From Paramacrobiotus metropolitanus (lineage: Eukaryota; Tardigrada; Eutardigrada; Parachela; Macrobiotidae), in NCBI RefSeq assembly GCF_019649055.1, contig NW_026570227.1, forward strand, positions 744,001-808,000: a DNA stretch of 64,000 bases. The letters are read 5' to 3'. Positions 34,097 through 44,918 of the stretch are shown here, piece after piece (within the stretch, counting starts at the first letter, position 1; the number at the start of each line of letters is the position of its first letter). The notes beneath the pieces were generated by a model. The model saw nothing but the letters and a program-made list of their open reading frames with translations. It was not told where the DNA came from and did no database searches. The position numbers and the translations under genes are program-made.

Positions 34097-37000
34097 TCAT
34101 TCTGCTTCTTTCTCCGGTGGTGGTAACGGTGGGAAATCTATCCGGCCGTCGCTGTTGATGTGAACCGCTTCGTCCGCGATCAAAGCTTCCACCGCATTCT
34201 TGATCCATTCCTTATCTTTCTCGATGTTCAATTCGCCCAATTCATAATGAACGGCCATGAAATTTGAAAGGTCGCCCCATGAGGCTCCGTTGGTACCGCC
34301 AATGGCGTCCAAAGCCACGTCTGTAATGGCTATCTTCCATGCCTCTAATACCATTGGGAGTCTGGGAGTGCGGTCTCGGCCCTGTTTCGGAAGATAATAG
34401 ATGATCTTGTTGTCTTTGTTATATTTACATCTCAATCTCCCTTCCTTATATGCTCGTTTGAGGACTCTTTCGGTCATATTGAGTGACGACCTCCCCTTCG
34501 AGTTTTCAGCCACTTGTCTCTTCAGTTCGGGGCCAAGCAGTTCGCCTTCTCTGACCATCTGGAGCGTATTTTGGACTTCCTTCCATGTACGGTTATTTAC
34601 ATCCAATGGTGGTCCTAACGTATAATCTGTCGGTTCTTTTACTGGCGTACCGCTGCTTTTCTGAGAGGATGCTGAGTCCGTTTGGTCTGCTGTCTCGTCG
34701 ATCCTCAACTTTGCCAGTGATCCTGATGATGACCCCGCCGATTTTGGTTCGGCTGTCTTCTTCTCCTCTTGCGGCAAGGTTTCTTGACCTTTTAGATCGC
34801 CGACCGACTTCGATCGTTCCTTCTCAAAGACTTGTTTTAATGGCGCAAACAGTGATTTATGAAACACCTGTTGCGCCGAATCCGCTTCAGCTTCTGCCGC
34901 TGCCTTGTCCATCGGGAGCATGACCTTTTCTTTCTCCCGTTTGTCTGAAGTCTCGTGACCTTTCGGTTGAACTCCTGCGGTAGTTTCCGATGTCTCTTGA
35001 CCTTTCGACTGTTCATCTTTTTCTGTCGCAGGTCCAGGAGGAGCTGTTGTAGCATCGTCATCGCTTTCCTCCGCCTCGTCATCCATCGGTCCCCTGGTCC
35101 TCGACACTTTCGGGGCCTGCGATTTAAGCCGAGCTGCTTCTTCTTCAGCCGTTTTCTGTGCAATCTGGTCCAATATCGGAGTTGACGTGTCTCCACTCAA
35201 CGGGACTGTGACCTTTTCCGTATCTTGACTGTCAGACATATGACAGTAGATCTGTCTTCCCGGTGGTATCAGACCAACTCTTGTGTATCGAATTGGATGT
35301 CCTTTATTCGCGTTCGTTGTGGAGAGGACGTTCTGTTTAATCATCTTGGGCAACACGCGTTCAGTGGCCGTATCAATCTCCTTTATCATTCCATTCCCGT
35401 CGTTCCAGACTGCGTTAATATATTGGCTAATCCGATGACTCGTTGACCCCAACGGGCTTGTCGTTCCTGCGATTGCCCTTTCTACCCGCATTGGGACCGC
35501 TTCATTCGGAGTTGTCAGCGCTTTATCCGAACTGGCTGGCCTGAACAACTTGGCCTCATACGAAAAACTCGGGTGCTTCTGGATAAGTTTTCCTGCGTTC
35601 CGCGCAAATTCCAATACGACGTCGAACTTTTGTTTAGTGAAGCTACGACGCTGTTTCTTCAAATATGTGTTCAGGCCCGCTTTGAATTTCGATGTCACCG
35701 ATGCTGTTCTTATCCGTGTGAAATTTTTCTCCGCACCGTTATACGCGTTGATGATTTCATCGACCGTGGTCAGGTTATCATTGTCTGGGCCTTCAAATTC
35801 TTCATCCAAGGTGAAGTCCAGCTCACTCTCTCCATCTGGTTCAGTGTAATTAACCATTGCTAATGCATCGATTTTCGTGACTGTCTTGCCCTTTCCTTTG
35901 GTCTTAACGGGTTCGCTCTTTGCTTTTTTCCCTTTATCCAGAGCTTCCGCTAAGCTTCTTGGCTCAGTAGTCCTTGATCGTGTCGTTTTCGAATCGGTAT
36001 GTGACCTTGCACTGACCGTCGAAGTGCTTGGAAGGCTATCTTCCGATGCCTCCGATTCACGCGACGTCTCCCGTTTCGCTTTTTCACGAATCTGTTTGTC
36101 CTTGCGCTCTTTTGGCGTGGATGCCGAAATGACAATGGGGACAACTTGTTTCACTGCTATGACCTTTCCTTTGGGGGCCGGCGACTCAGGCTCAGTGACC
36201 TTTGATTTTGATGTAGCCGATTGGATAACTTTCTTTGAAGTCGTGGGTGTCGATGACCTTTCTTCAACTTCGCCGACTGATTCGTCCAGTATCTCAACAT
36301 CATGAGGCGCTGGTTCATCTCTTTTCTTTGACCCTTCCTTTTTCTTCTTCCCGGTGCTTGTGCTATTGCTTTCATCACCGCTCTTTTTCTTCTTATCTTC
36401 TTCCTTCTCTTGTTTCTTTTTATCCTCTTCTTCCCTTCGTTTTTTCAGGAAATCACCTTTCTTAACCGTTTTTTCGCGGTTCATAACTTCTTCCAATTTG
36501 GGTGCTTTCCTCGGCTTAACTACCTTTGAAGGCTTTTTATGCTTATCGGCCGTTTCTTCGTCCTCCTCGGCATTTTCCTCTGCCGAATCGTCATCGTCTT
36601 CTTCTTCTTCTGATTCGTCCTCCTTTGACGATCGTCTGGCGCCTCCAGCTTCTTCGGCTCCGGTGACTGGGGTGTCTTCCATTTCTCTGGCTCCTCCTTC
36701 TTGTGCCCGGGGTTGAATTTCCAAGTGGGGTGTTTCTTTCGACTGTCCGGGTGAGGCGACCTCCCACAAAGGGTTTTTATTTGCGTCGTAAAATACCGTT
36801 TTGTATGATCCATCTTCCATTCGTCTTGTAAGCCGGAAATGCGCTTCATCCATCTCCGCCCGATGCCTCATCATACTGATCAGTGTACTTGCTTGGACTA
36901 CCGCATCTTCCCGGTCACTTTCAGGTATCAGATTCCATAACTGCTCAATGGCTGCCTGATTCGCATTTTGGGCATTTTCTTCTGATACGTCCCATGGAGC

Positions 37001-39037
37001 ATATGGAACCGGGTCTCCTGTTATTGGGTCGACTATCACAGCAGTTATGGTTTCCACAACTTCTCCGTTACCAGCGAAAAGTCTGAGGGTGACCTTTCTA
37101 CATGTCGCCTCTGTATATCTCAGGACCGACTCGTAATCATCTGACGATCGTTTCTTCGGGTCTGGATCCGCCGTCGGCTTTGAACGGATTCTCTCTTTAG
37201 TCAACATTTTGCCGTCCGTTGTATATGTATATGCCAAGTGGTCGTCGTTTGTGCCCACTTTAATACGGATCCATGCATCTTCTTCGGTCGCAACTTTAGA
37301 GACAACGTGCTTCAGCATCTGAATGAGAACTCTTGGATTGTGACGTTCTTCTGGAAGCACAAACTGTAATGCCTCGTTGACTGTCATTTTTGCCTGTTCC
37401 CCGATAGCGTCCTTAACTGACCTATCCGCAAGGGGATTATACGAATCGATCTCTTTATTCGTTTTCCGATCGACAATACGCGCCGTAACCTTTCGTTCTT
37501 TATGGTCTGTCCCGGTGTATTTAGCCGTAAAACTCCTGCATTTCGGGAACCGAATCTGACCTTCTGTTCCCGCTGGCGTGGGTGGCGCGCTCTTTCTACC
37601 CACCGGAATCGGGGCCTGTGGCTTTGCCGGTTTAACTGGTATTGCTTTATTTGCTGTGGTCTTCTTTGTTCGCTGCCCTTTCTTGTGTTCAGTCTCTTTT
37701 GGGCTTATCGTCGGTGACCTTACCCTTTTTCCACTCTTCGTAGCCCCGCTAGATGGTTCTGTAACCGAACTAGTACGTCCACGAACTGATCCTGCGACCG
37801 AACTGGCCCGTGACTTCTCTGCTCGTTCGGTTAATTCGGCATCGATCTTCCTCTTTGTTGCCAAAAGGTCCTCGTCCGTCATTTCATCGACCGGGGCGTC
37901 TTTTTCAGCTATGGGCTTGGATGGTCCCGCGACGCTGGTAGTCGGTATCTGTCTTGTTTCCGGGAACACTTTGAGATACCTAAGGATCTTTTCGACAGTC
38001 TCCGGCCACCTTCTACCTTTTATCGTCGGATGATATTGCCACATCGATGCAACTTGTATTGCGTATTCCTTGCGCTTTGCTTCAACCTGTTTCGTTTTAT
38101 CTTTCATGGCAATGTGGCACGGTTTGATAACAGTTTCCAGACTGATTAACTTTCCATACCATGCGTGTTCATCTTCAACTCGCATGTGGATTCTGTAAAG
38201 GTCACGGCATTTCCGATTGAAGTCACGAATGGCTTCTAAGTCGGTTTCCGTCAGCTTTTCCTTTTTATCCACGATTAAATTCAGGTTTGGGTCATCGTCC
38301 CTCAAGTCCAAAGGGAGCTTCGGTGCGTATTCGTGTAATGAGGGTTCGCCTGGGGGCGTAAGCCGTAAGCCATCTGGTCCAGTCTGCTCCAAGTTGGGAC
38401 CCAGTGACGGTAGAATGCCTCTCGGTCGCCTTCCTCCTCTGTGTGGCGAATTACGATGAGGGCGCTGCGCTCCAAGTTGCTGCGGTGTTCTCATGCGAGG
38501 CGTTCCTATGTCCGACAATGACAAGCCTCCCGTCTCCGGAAAAGGCGGTAGTATCGGAGATGACCTTTGTGACTGTACCGGAGTCGCTAGCATTCCGCTG
38601 AATCCTCCTTGTCCCGTAAATCGATTCGGTGGAGTCTGTTGTGGTGGCGGCATCAGCATTCTTGCCGGTCCCATTATCACCTGCGATGATCCCGGTGGGG
38701 TGTACGATCCCGGATACGGTTGATAGGGGGCGCCCATCGCTTGTCCCGAATACTGGGTTCCGGCAGGTGAGCCGTGGTGCACCCAGTTAACCGTGTCCTG
38801 ATAATTCGTCTGCTGTCCTGGATCGTGGTATACGTAATACCCCTGTCCGCCGTAGTAACCTCCTTGGGCTGTTCCAGGTTCATTCTGGGCCGTTCCCACT
38901 GACGACGTCGATCCTTCACCATATGAGGTGTCGTAACCGTATTCCCCTTCCATTCTTATCGGTGTCGATGTCTTTAATGGGTTTCCAATACTTTCCGAAT
39001 CGGAATTATCTGAGTTCTGTCGTTCCGATCTGTCCAT
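34097..39037 (-). CDS. Element B ORF5, 1646 aa, disordered protein with a duplicated domain and C-terminal winged-helix candidate
   Basis: Residues 1-230 are Gly/Pro/Tyr/Gln-rich. Around 500-615 and 635-757 are two related blocks: each has an IVD-x-x-T strand, an A-rich helix and a DGxxxT(V/K) strand near its end (compare ARIVDRKTNKEID and AVIVDPITGDPV). Residues ~780-1080 are Lys/Glu/Ser-rich. The C-terminus (~1560-1646), AWKIAITDVALDAIGGTNGA then IKNAVEALIADEAVHIN, resembles a linker-histone-type winged helix. No signal peptide, TM or fusion peptide, so it is not env. A chromatin or DNA-binding role is inferred. Start is at 39037, 128 nt after Pol. Confidence 0.6.
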   Translation of the reverse strand: MDRSERQNSDNSDSESIGNPLKTSTPIRMEGEYGYDTSYGEGSTSSVGTAQNEPGTAQGGYYGGQGYYVYHDPGQQTNYQDTVNWVHHGSPAGTQYSGQAMGAPYQPYPGSYTPPGSSQVIMGPARMLMPPPQQTPPNRFTGQGGFSGMLATPVQSQRSSPILPPFPETGGLSLSDIGTPRMRTPQQLGAQRPHRNSPHRGGRRPRGILPSLGPNLEQTGPDGLRLTPPGEPSLHEYAPKLPLDLRDDDPNLNLIVDKKEKLTETDLEAIRDFNRKCRDLYRIHMRVEDEHAWYGKLISLETVIKPCHIAMKDKTKQVEAKRKEYAIQVASMWQYHPTIKGRRWPETVEKILRYLKVFPETRQIPTTSVAGPSKPIAEKDAPVDEMTDEDLLATKRKIDAELTERAEKSRASSVAGSVRGRTSSVTEPSSGATKSGKRVRSPTISPKETEHKKGQRTKKTTANKAIPVKPAKPQAPIPVGRKSAPPTPAGTEGQIRFPKCRSFTAKYTGTDHKERKVTARIVDRKTNKEIDSYNPLADRSVKDAIGEQAKMTVNEALQFVLPEERHNPRVLIQMLKHVVSKVATEEDAWIRIKVGTNDDHLAYTYTTDGKMLTKERIRSKPTADPDPKKRSSDDYESVLRYTEATCRKVTLRLFAGNGEVVETITAVIVDPITGDPVPYAPWDVSEENAQNANQAAIEQLWNLIPESDREDAVVQASTLISMMRHRAEMDEAHFRLTRRMEDGSYKTVFYDANKNPLWEVASPGQSKETPHLEIQPRAQEGGAREMEDTPVTGAEEAGGARRSSKEDESEEEEDDDDSAEENAEEDEETADKHKKPSKVVKPRKAPKLEEVMNREKTVKKGDFLKKRREEEDKKKQEKEEDKKKKSGDESNSTSTGKKKKEGSKKRDEPAPHDVEILDESVGEVEERSSTPTTSKKVIQSATSKSKVTEPESPAPKGKVIAVKQVVPIVISASTPKERKDKQIREKAKRETSRESEASEDSLPSTSTVSARSHTDSKTTRSRTTEPRSLAEALDKGKKAKSEPVKTKGKGKTVTKIDALAMVNYTEPDGESELDFTLDEEFEGPDNDNLTTVDEIINAYNGAEKNFTRIRTASVTSKFKAGLNTYLKKQRRSFTKQKFDVVLEFARNAGKLIQKHPSFSYEAKLFRPASSDKALTTPNEAVPMRVERAIAGTTSPLGSTSHRISQYINAVWNDGNGMIKEIDTATERVLPKMIKQNVLSTTNANKGHPIRYTRVGLIPPGRQIYCHMSDSQDTEKVTVPLSGDTSTPILDQIAQKTAEEEAARLKSQAPKVSRTRGPMDDEAEESDDDATTAPPGPATEKDEQSKGQETSETTAGVQPKGHETSDKREKEKVMLPMDKAAAEAEADSAQQVFHKSLFAPLKQVFEKERSKSVGDLKGQETLPQEEKKTAEPKSAGSSSGSLAKLRIDETADQTDSASSQKSSGTPVKEPTDYTLGPPLDVNNRTWKEVQNTLQMVREGELLGPELKRQVAENSKGRSSLNMTERVLKRAYKEGRLRCKYNKDNKIIYYLPKQGRDRTPRLPMVLEAWKIAITDVALDAIGGTNGASWGDLSNFMAVHYELGELNIEKDKEWIKNAVEALIADEAVHINSDGRIDFPPLPPPEKEAE

Positions 39038-39164
39038 TAACTGTGCTTACCTTCTATAAAAATGAAACGATAAGGGTTAACTCTTTGCACATTGGTGACC
39101 TTTCTTTTTGCCTTCCCAACTCCTATTTTCAATTAAGTGTGACCCCTTATTTATGTCTATGTGG

Positions 39165-42100
39165 TTATTTGTTCTCGCGTCCTTTAGTTATCCGATCAAG
39201 GAGTTCTTTCTCAGCTGCATCCTCAGGTTCGCCTTTCTGGGTTAGCAGTTCCGTAGGGGTTGGTTTCTTCTTCTTCTGTTTGACCTTTCGCTCATTGATT
39301 GCTTTCGCTATATCGCGGCCCAATTGTTCAGCTTTTGATTTGACCGCCTCTATTTCCTCTTTCCGCTTTTCTATAAGGTCATTTTGGTCTTCGGTAGCAG
39401 TGCGTGGTTCGAGAAAAGGCTCTTGATTTGGTTCAAAGTCCTTTTGCGAAGCGCGTTCTGCTACTTCGATTTCTTCTCCGATAGCTGGTGGCCTTTCTGC
39501 CAAATTTCCAGCTTCTGCGTTCAACTTGATTGTAACTGCTGTTTCGAAATCCTTATCCTCTTTCTTCTTTCTTCCTCTTTTCTTTGTAGATTTGTCTTCC
39601 TTTTCCATTTCAGGTAGCGGAGGTGGTTCGAAAAAAGGTTCTTTTTGAGGAGTATGCTCTGCACCCTTATCCACTTTTTCCATTTCAGGTAGCAGAGGTG
39701 GTTCGAAAAATTGATTGATACCATTTTTCGAAGCATGCTCGGCTTCTTCCGTTTCTTTTTCGTTCAACGTTCGTTGCGAATCTTTCTCGTCGGGTAATGG
39801 TGGATGCCACGGCTTTAACCGATCGATGGAAACAACTTTTAGGTCAGCTTCCTTCTTCGGATTCTGCTCGATGACCTCCGCTTCGTTTGCTCGCGGGAAA
39901 CTGAGAATCTTCCACACTTTATCATATTTTGACTTAAAGTCCGATTGGGTTTCTTTCTTCCCTTGTTTCGTATCCTTTTGTAATCGTATCAATACGAAAT
40001 CTCCCACTTTGAAGTTCGGTTCCGACTTCTTCTTATTGTAAATTTCCGCGTTCTTCTCATAAGCATCTTTAATATTGCATTTCGCCACTTCTTCGGCAAA
40101 GGTCAAGTTCTTTTTCATGGTCTCAACCCATTCGTCTGGAGTGCCATAGTCATCCGGTATATTCGTTTTTGTGACCACATCCTCCGGCATTGTCATTTCT
40201 CTGCCGTGTAGCATATAGTATGCTGAATATCCTGTTGTGGCGTGCACGACTCTGTTCATCGCCGAAATAACATATGGAAGGTACTTATTAAACTTTCTTT
40301 CATTTCCTGCTTTCAGGTACTGTGCTAGGCCATCCGCAATCGTCTGCATCTGTCTTTCGACTTGGCCTTGACCTTCCGGGTGATATGCCGTTCCAAATGT
40401 GTGCCTGATTTTAAAGACATTGGTGACCTTTGCCAATACTTCAGCTGTGAAGTGCCGTCCGCGATCCGTGTGCAGGATGTGCGGTGCTTCGTGTACCAAT
40501 ATCACGTGTTTCACGAACACTTTCGCGAACTCTTTAGCCGTTGCCGTCTTCATTGGTACCGCAATCACATATTTCGTCAACTGATCGATGAACACTGCTA
40601 TGTACTTGTATCCGCGTTTCTTCGTCAGTAACAACGGTCCTTTCAGATCAGCGTACACTCGGAAGAACGGATGTCCGACCTTTATCTCTTGTAATTTTCC
40701 AGGTGGGCATTTTCTCGGTGTCTTGCGGAACTGGCAGCCTTGGCACGCAAGTATGTAGTTCTTCACATCTGTACTCATTCGATCCCAGTAATATCGAAGT
40801 CTTATCGCTGATAATGTCTTTTCAAATCCCAGATGTCCTGCCGCTTTCTCGTCGTGCAATGCGTGGATTATCGCTCTTCGCATTGACAACGGTACGACAT
40901 ATGACCTTTCAAGTTTCCCATTCTTATCCTTTACTCGGTATAATATACCGTTCCATAACTGGTAGTGCACTTCAAATTTCGATCTTGTTTTCGCGTCTGG
41001 CAGATGTTCCAATTCATCTATAATCATTGCCAGATGGGGATCTTTTAACTGTTTATTCCGTAGCTGCCGATTCGAGTCATCCTCTTCTTCTTCATCACCT
41101 TGCAGGTTGACAATGCGGACTGTCGCTGTACTGAGCTCATTCCAATCCTTGATGACCTTGCAGCGTGGTAGCGGTTTGTACCTCTTTTTCGTCTGTTTTG
41201 GAAATCTCAGCAGTTTGATCGGACATTCGTTCAACGCTTGTGCCACCTTATCCGTTTCCCAAAGGTCGTCTCTATTCTCCGCTCTATCATCAAGTCCCGT
41301 GACCTTTCCATTCTGCGTTTTAGATTCCGCGTCAAGTCCGGTGACCTTTAAGTCACTGACGGTGGGCAACCAACTTTTCACCCGGTTCACTTTTGCTTCG
41401 TTTTCAGCCGACTCATTCGCCGTAACTGAAGTGACCTTTAATCGTTTTTCTCTCTGTTCCACCATCTGCAGAAACAGTTGTCCAATTTCAATTGCTGGTT
41501 CCTTCGTGTCGAATTCCTTCTTATAATCCTCGAAGTTTGGAATCTCATCGAATTCCTCTTCTTGACACGTCGGGCCTTCAATTGGTGCTCTTGATAACGC
41601 GTCCGCATTGTCGCAGTACTTTCCCGGTTTGTATTCAATTTTGAACTGGTGACCTTGCAAGGCCATTGCCCATCTTGTCAAGCGCGGGTTCATTCCGACT
41701 TTGTTCGTCTCCGACCTTAACAAATTGGTCAGCGCCTGATGATCCGTCCTTACGGTAAATTCCGCATAATCAATGTACGGTTTGAATTTCCTGACAGCGA
41801 ATACTACTCCCAGACATTCCCATTCCGTTACGCCGTAATTTTTCTCGGCTCCATGCAGAACGCGACTCGCATATGCGATTGGATGTCCATCCTGTGACAG
41901 TACGGCTCCAATTCCCTCTTTGCTCGCGGCGCATTCAATAACGGTCGGTTTTGCGGGGTCAAACTTTGCCAGTACTGGACCTTCACATAACAACTGTTTC
42001 AAACTGTTGAACTCATCTTCATGTACCTTCGTCCAGTCCTTTTTCACGTGCTTGTCTTGTCTCAGCAACTCGTATAGGTGGCAGGTCTTCTGTGCATATC

Positions 42101-44915
42101 CCATTATGAACTTGCGGTAATAGTTCGCCAGTCCAAGAAATGACCTTAATTGCCTTTCTGTCTGAGGCCGTTTAAACTCTGAGACCGCGGTGACCTTTTC
42201 CGGATCCATGCGAATTCCGTCTTCACTGAGTATGTGACCCAGGAATCCCATTTGTCTCACTCCGAATTCACATTTCGTTGGCTTTATTGTGAATCCCGCT
42301 TCAACCAGGCTCATTAGGACGTTTCTCAAATTCTGCATGAAAATTTCCCAAGTTTTTCCAGCGAAGATGACGTCATCAATGTACCCGAAAACGCAACCCT
42401 TTCTTTTCGCTTTTGAGAGTACTTTGTCCATGCACAACTGGAATGTTGCTGGTCCGTTGCACACTCCGAATGGCATTCGTTTAAACCGGTACATTCCATC
42501 TTGCGTTACAAAGGTCGTCTTGTTGATAGACGCCGGATCCATTGGGATCTGCCAGAATCCACTTTGTAGATCCATTTTTCCATAATATTTATTGCCTGCG
42601 CACGCGTCGAGCAATTCATCTGGGTTCGGTAGCGGATAATTGTTCTTTCTTGTTAACTTGTTAAGCATGATATAGTTGACACAAAATCTTGTCCCCATTG
42701 TTCCGTCGCCATTTTTCTTTACTGCCAGCACGACTGGAAAACTCCACTCGGCATCTGACGGTTCGATCACATCTTGTGCCAACATCTCCTCGATATGCTT
42801 CGTTATAAACTCACGGCCTGTCCAACTCGTTCTGGCCGGGTTACACTTAACTGGCTTTGCATCTCCCGTGTCAATTACGTGAGTGACCCCTTTTACATCT
42901 CCATACGGTTTCTTTGATGTGGGTAAGACCTTCCAGAATTCCCAGAACGCGTTATACACGTCGTTTTTCTGCTCTTGGGTAAGGTCAGGTCCCAATTTCA
43001 AGTTTTCGATTATCTTTTTCAGTTCAGCTTTCGTTGTATCGTCCACCTCAGGGTCTTCGAGTACGTTTTTTACTGTCCCTGCGTTGACCTTTACATTCTC
43101 CATATGTTCATACGGCTCAACATAGCCGAGTAGCTGATTTATCTTCACGATCCGGTATTTGCTACTATGATTCGCAATGACGATTTCAAAGTATTTTCCT
43201 CTATGGTCCGTCACTCCTGCCAACGGTTGAACTTCAGTTTCCACTTGTGGGACCGGTGTAAACATCAACTTGTTTTGGGCCGGTGCATATTTTCCCATCT
43301 TGACCTTTACACGTGTGCAATTTGACGGTTTCAATTTGGTTCGCTGGTCGCTGTAAACTTTGATCACGTCCTTCGACATTCTAGCTTTTTCCACTTTCAA
43401 TCTTCTGACTTTAATATCCTTTTCTTTTTCCTCATCTACTTCGTCATCTTCATCCAAGTCCATTAAATCTTCTTGTTCTGAAAGGTCACTTACACCTGAA
43501 TCTTCCGAAGTTGTTGAGTTATCACTTGAACTCGTCCACTCGGAGTCCGAGTTACTGCTCTCGTAATCTTGCACAGTAGCTTGACCTTTGTCAGTCTTTT
43601 CGAGTGGGCGCTCATCAACTCCTTCATCTTCTGATGAAAGGTCACTTTCGTTTTCCCGCGAATCGCTAAGTTCTTTCGCTTTCGAATTTTTGAGCAGAGG
43701 TTTGTCCCCTTCTTTTGCCTTTCGCCCATTTCGTGCGGCGACTCTTGGGTGACTCCTTGCTACTCGGATTCTCGCTGGTGACCTTTCTGATTGGTCGGAG
43801 TTTAACCTTTCCTCGTCCGATTTTGACTTTTCCAATTCATTTATTTTTTTCAGGCTCGTCAATGGCTTTTCGGTCAACTCGACTGGCGGACATTCCTCAC
43901 CGTTATCGAGTGACCTTTCCCCGTTTTTTGCCTCAGTTACTGGGTTTTGCTGTTCATTCGATATCCTTTCGATTTCCTCTTTGAACTTCTTCCACATTTC
44001 TCCTCTATCCGTTAGCATCTGTGCGATGTCAAAAGCCGACTTTGAACTTTCTTCCGTTTCGTTCGATCCGCCTTCAACTATCTCAACTGGTTCCTCATTC
44101 TCTGTTTCTTTTGCTGTCCCCTTATCGACTTCATCCTGTTGAACTGTTTCGTAACCTTTAGGTCGTTTAGGACCAACAAAGATGCAGTTTGCCATCAGTT
44201 CTTCGGTGACCCATTCATCATTTGGGATCGTTTCATACATGCACCATGTATCGCCACCTCGTTCTGGGTAGTCCACTCCGTCTGGGTCTGGTGCAAAGGT
44301 CACCTTTTTCTTTTGCATCAAACCCGGTAACCTTCTTTTCCGAGTTACCTGTAGTTCTCGCATCTCTTTTACATCAAATCTGGGGATTTCCTCTTCAAAT
44401 TTATTCCAATATTTTTGGAATATTTCTTCGTTGCCTTCTTTTAACGCATCGTAGTACACTTGGAGCGATTCGTAGACAGGTGTGCCAAGTCCTGCCGGGA
44501 AAATAATCGTCCTCCCTTCACCTTTGTACATGTGGTTTACGCGAAAGTCCCAGAAAAGGTCAACTCTCGCTTCTTCCCACATTTCTCCTTCCTCGTTCAT
44601 CTCTTCTATCTCTCTTTTAAATCTCCTTTCTGTTGCTACCGGATCAAGGGGATCCTGGATTCCTTTCTCGACACGTTGTAACCAATGGTTTAGCCATCTT
44701 CCTCTCCCGATAATGAAGCTCTTCACGCATGACAACCAAGTCCGGTATCTGTTACAGTGATACCGTTCAATGTGTGGCTTCCACATTTCATTTGTCCGCA
44801 TGATGCTTTTCGCTTCCTTTTGAACATGACCTTTAAGGTCTGCTAATGCAGCATTACATCTTGGCCATTCTGAAGGGTCATCTTGAGAGGCATTTTCACA
44901 ACATTCGGCACATTC
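39165..44915 (-). CDS. pol: Element B Pol: reverse transcriptase, RNase H, integrase
   Basis: The first ATG is at 44801, but the frame is open to the TGA at 44918-44916 and joins the protease ORF in the same frame. Numbered from that ATG: residues 1-590 are an acidic extension; RT follows with LDLQSGFWQ-type motif and YIDD near 807. RNase H is near 955, where the usual TDAS reads CAAS, so the first catalytic Asp is Ala. Integrase has an HHCC finger (~1313-1355), then D (YADLKG), D (HTDRG) and E (QVERQ) at about 1383, 1445 and 1482. A GPY/F-like segment (FKVGDFVLIRL) and a tail with FFEPP(L/P)LPEMEK repeats end the protein. No chromodomain. It copies and integrates the element. Confidence 0.9.
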   Translation of the reverse strand, partial: ECAECCENASQDDPSEWPRCNAALADLKGHVQKEAKSIMRTNEMWKPHIERYHCNRYRTWLSCVKSFIIGRGRWLNHWLQRVEKGIQDPLDPVATERRFKREIEEMNEEGEMWEEARVDLFWDFRVNHMYKGEGRTIIFPAGLGTPVYESLQVYYDALKEGNEEIFQKYWNKFEEEIPRFDVKEMRELQVTRKRRLPGLMQKKKVTFAPDPDGVDYPERGGDTWCMYETIPNDEWVTEELMANCIFVGPKRPKGYETVQQDEVDKGTAKETENEEPVEIVEGGSNETEESSKSAFDIAQMLTDRGEMWKKFKEEIERISNEQQNPVTEAKNGERSLDNGEECPPVELTEKPLTSLKKINELEKSKSDEERLNSDQSERSPARIRVARSHPRVAARNGRKAKEGDKPLLKNSKAKELSDSRENESDLSSEDEGVDERPLEKTDKGQATVQDYESSNSDSEWTSSSDNSTTSEDSGVSDLSEQEDLMDLDEDDEVDEEKEKDIKVRRLKVEKARMSKDVIKVYSDQRTKLKPSNCTRVKVKMGKYAPAQNKLMFTPVPQVETEVQPLAGVTDHRGKYFEIVIANHSSKYRIVKINQLLGYVEPYEHMENVKVNAGTVKNVLEDPEVDDTTKAELKKIIENLKLGPDLTQEQKNDVYNAFWEFWKVLPTSKKPYGDVKGVTHVIDTGDAKPVKCNPARTSWTGREFITKHIEEMLAQDVIEPSDAEWSFPVVLAVKKNGDGTMGTRFCVNYIMLNKLTRKNNYPLPNPDELLDACAGNKYYGKMDLQSGFWQIPMDPASINKTTFVTQDGMYRFKRMPFGVCNGPATFQLCMDKVLSKAKRKGCVFGYIDDVIFAGKTWEIFMQNLRNVLMSLVEAGFTIKPTKCEFGVRQMGFLGHILSEDGIRMDPEKVTAVSEFKRPQTERQLRSFLGLANYYRKFIMGYAQKTCHLYELLRQDKHVKKDWTKVHEDEFNSLKQLLCEGPVLAKFDPAKPTVIECAASKEGIGAVLSQDGHPIAYASRVLHGAEKNYGVTEWECLGVVFAVRKFKPYIDYAEFTVRTDHQALTNLLRSETNKVGMNPRLTRWAMALQGHQFKIEYKPGKYCDNADALSRAPIEGPTCQEEEFDEIPNFEDYKKEFDTKEPAIEIGQLFLQMVEQREKRLKVTSVTANESAENEAKVNRVKSWLPTVSDLKVTGLDAESKTQNGKVTGLDDRAENRDDLWETDKVAQALNECPIKLLRFPKQTKKRYKPLPRCKVIKDWNELSTATVRIVNLQGDEEEEDDSNRQLRNKQLKDPHLAMIIDELEHLPDAKTRSKFEVHYQLWNGILYRVKDKNGKLERSYVVPLSMRRAIIHALHDEKAAGHLGFEKTLSAIRLRYYWDRMSTDVKNYILACQGCQFRKTPRKCPPGKLQEIKVGHPFFRVYADLKGPLLLTKKRGYKYIAVFIDQLTKYVIAVPMKTATAKEFAKVFVKHVILVHEAPHILHTDRGRHFTAEVLAKVTNVFKIRHTFGTAYHPEGQGQVERQMQTIADGLAQYLKAGNERKFNKYLPYVISAMNRVVHATTGYSAYYMLHGREMTMPEDVVTKTNIPDDYGTPDEWVETMKKNLTFAEEVAKCNIKDAYEKNAEIYNKKKSEPNFKVGDFVLIRLQKDTKQGKKETQSDFKSKYDKVWKILSFPRANEAEVIEQNPKKEADLKVVSIDRLKPWHPPLPDEKDSQRTLNEKETEEAEHASKNGINQFFEPPLLPEMEKVDKGAEHTPQKEPFFEPPPLPEMEKEDKSTKKRGRKKKEDKDFETAVTIKLNAEAGNLAERPPAIGEEIEVAERASQKDFEPNQEPFLEPRTATEDQNDLIEKRKEEIEAVKSKAEQLGRDIAKAINERKVKQKKKKPTPTELLTQKGEPEDAAEKELLDRITKGRENK

Positions 44916-44918
44916 TCA
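44916..44918 (-). other. Single TGA stop between protease and Pol, same frame
   Basis: Context is CAA-TGA-GAA-TGT. Coding-like sequence with cysteines continues on both sides. It could be read through or could be an inactivating mutation; the sequence alone cannot decide. Confidence 0.7.

Noticed and set aside
31136-39037. Envelope gene (element as endogenous errantivirus)
   Set aside because: The three ORFs after Pol show no signal peptide, furin-type site, fusion peptide or membrane anchor.
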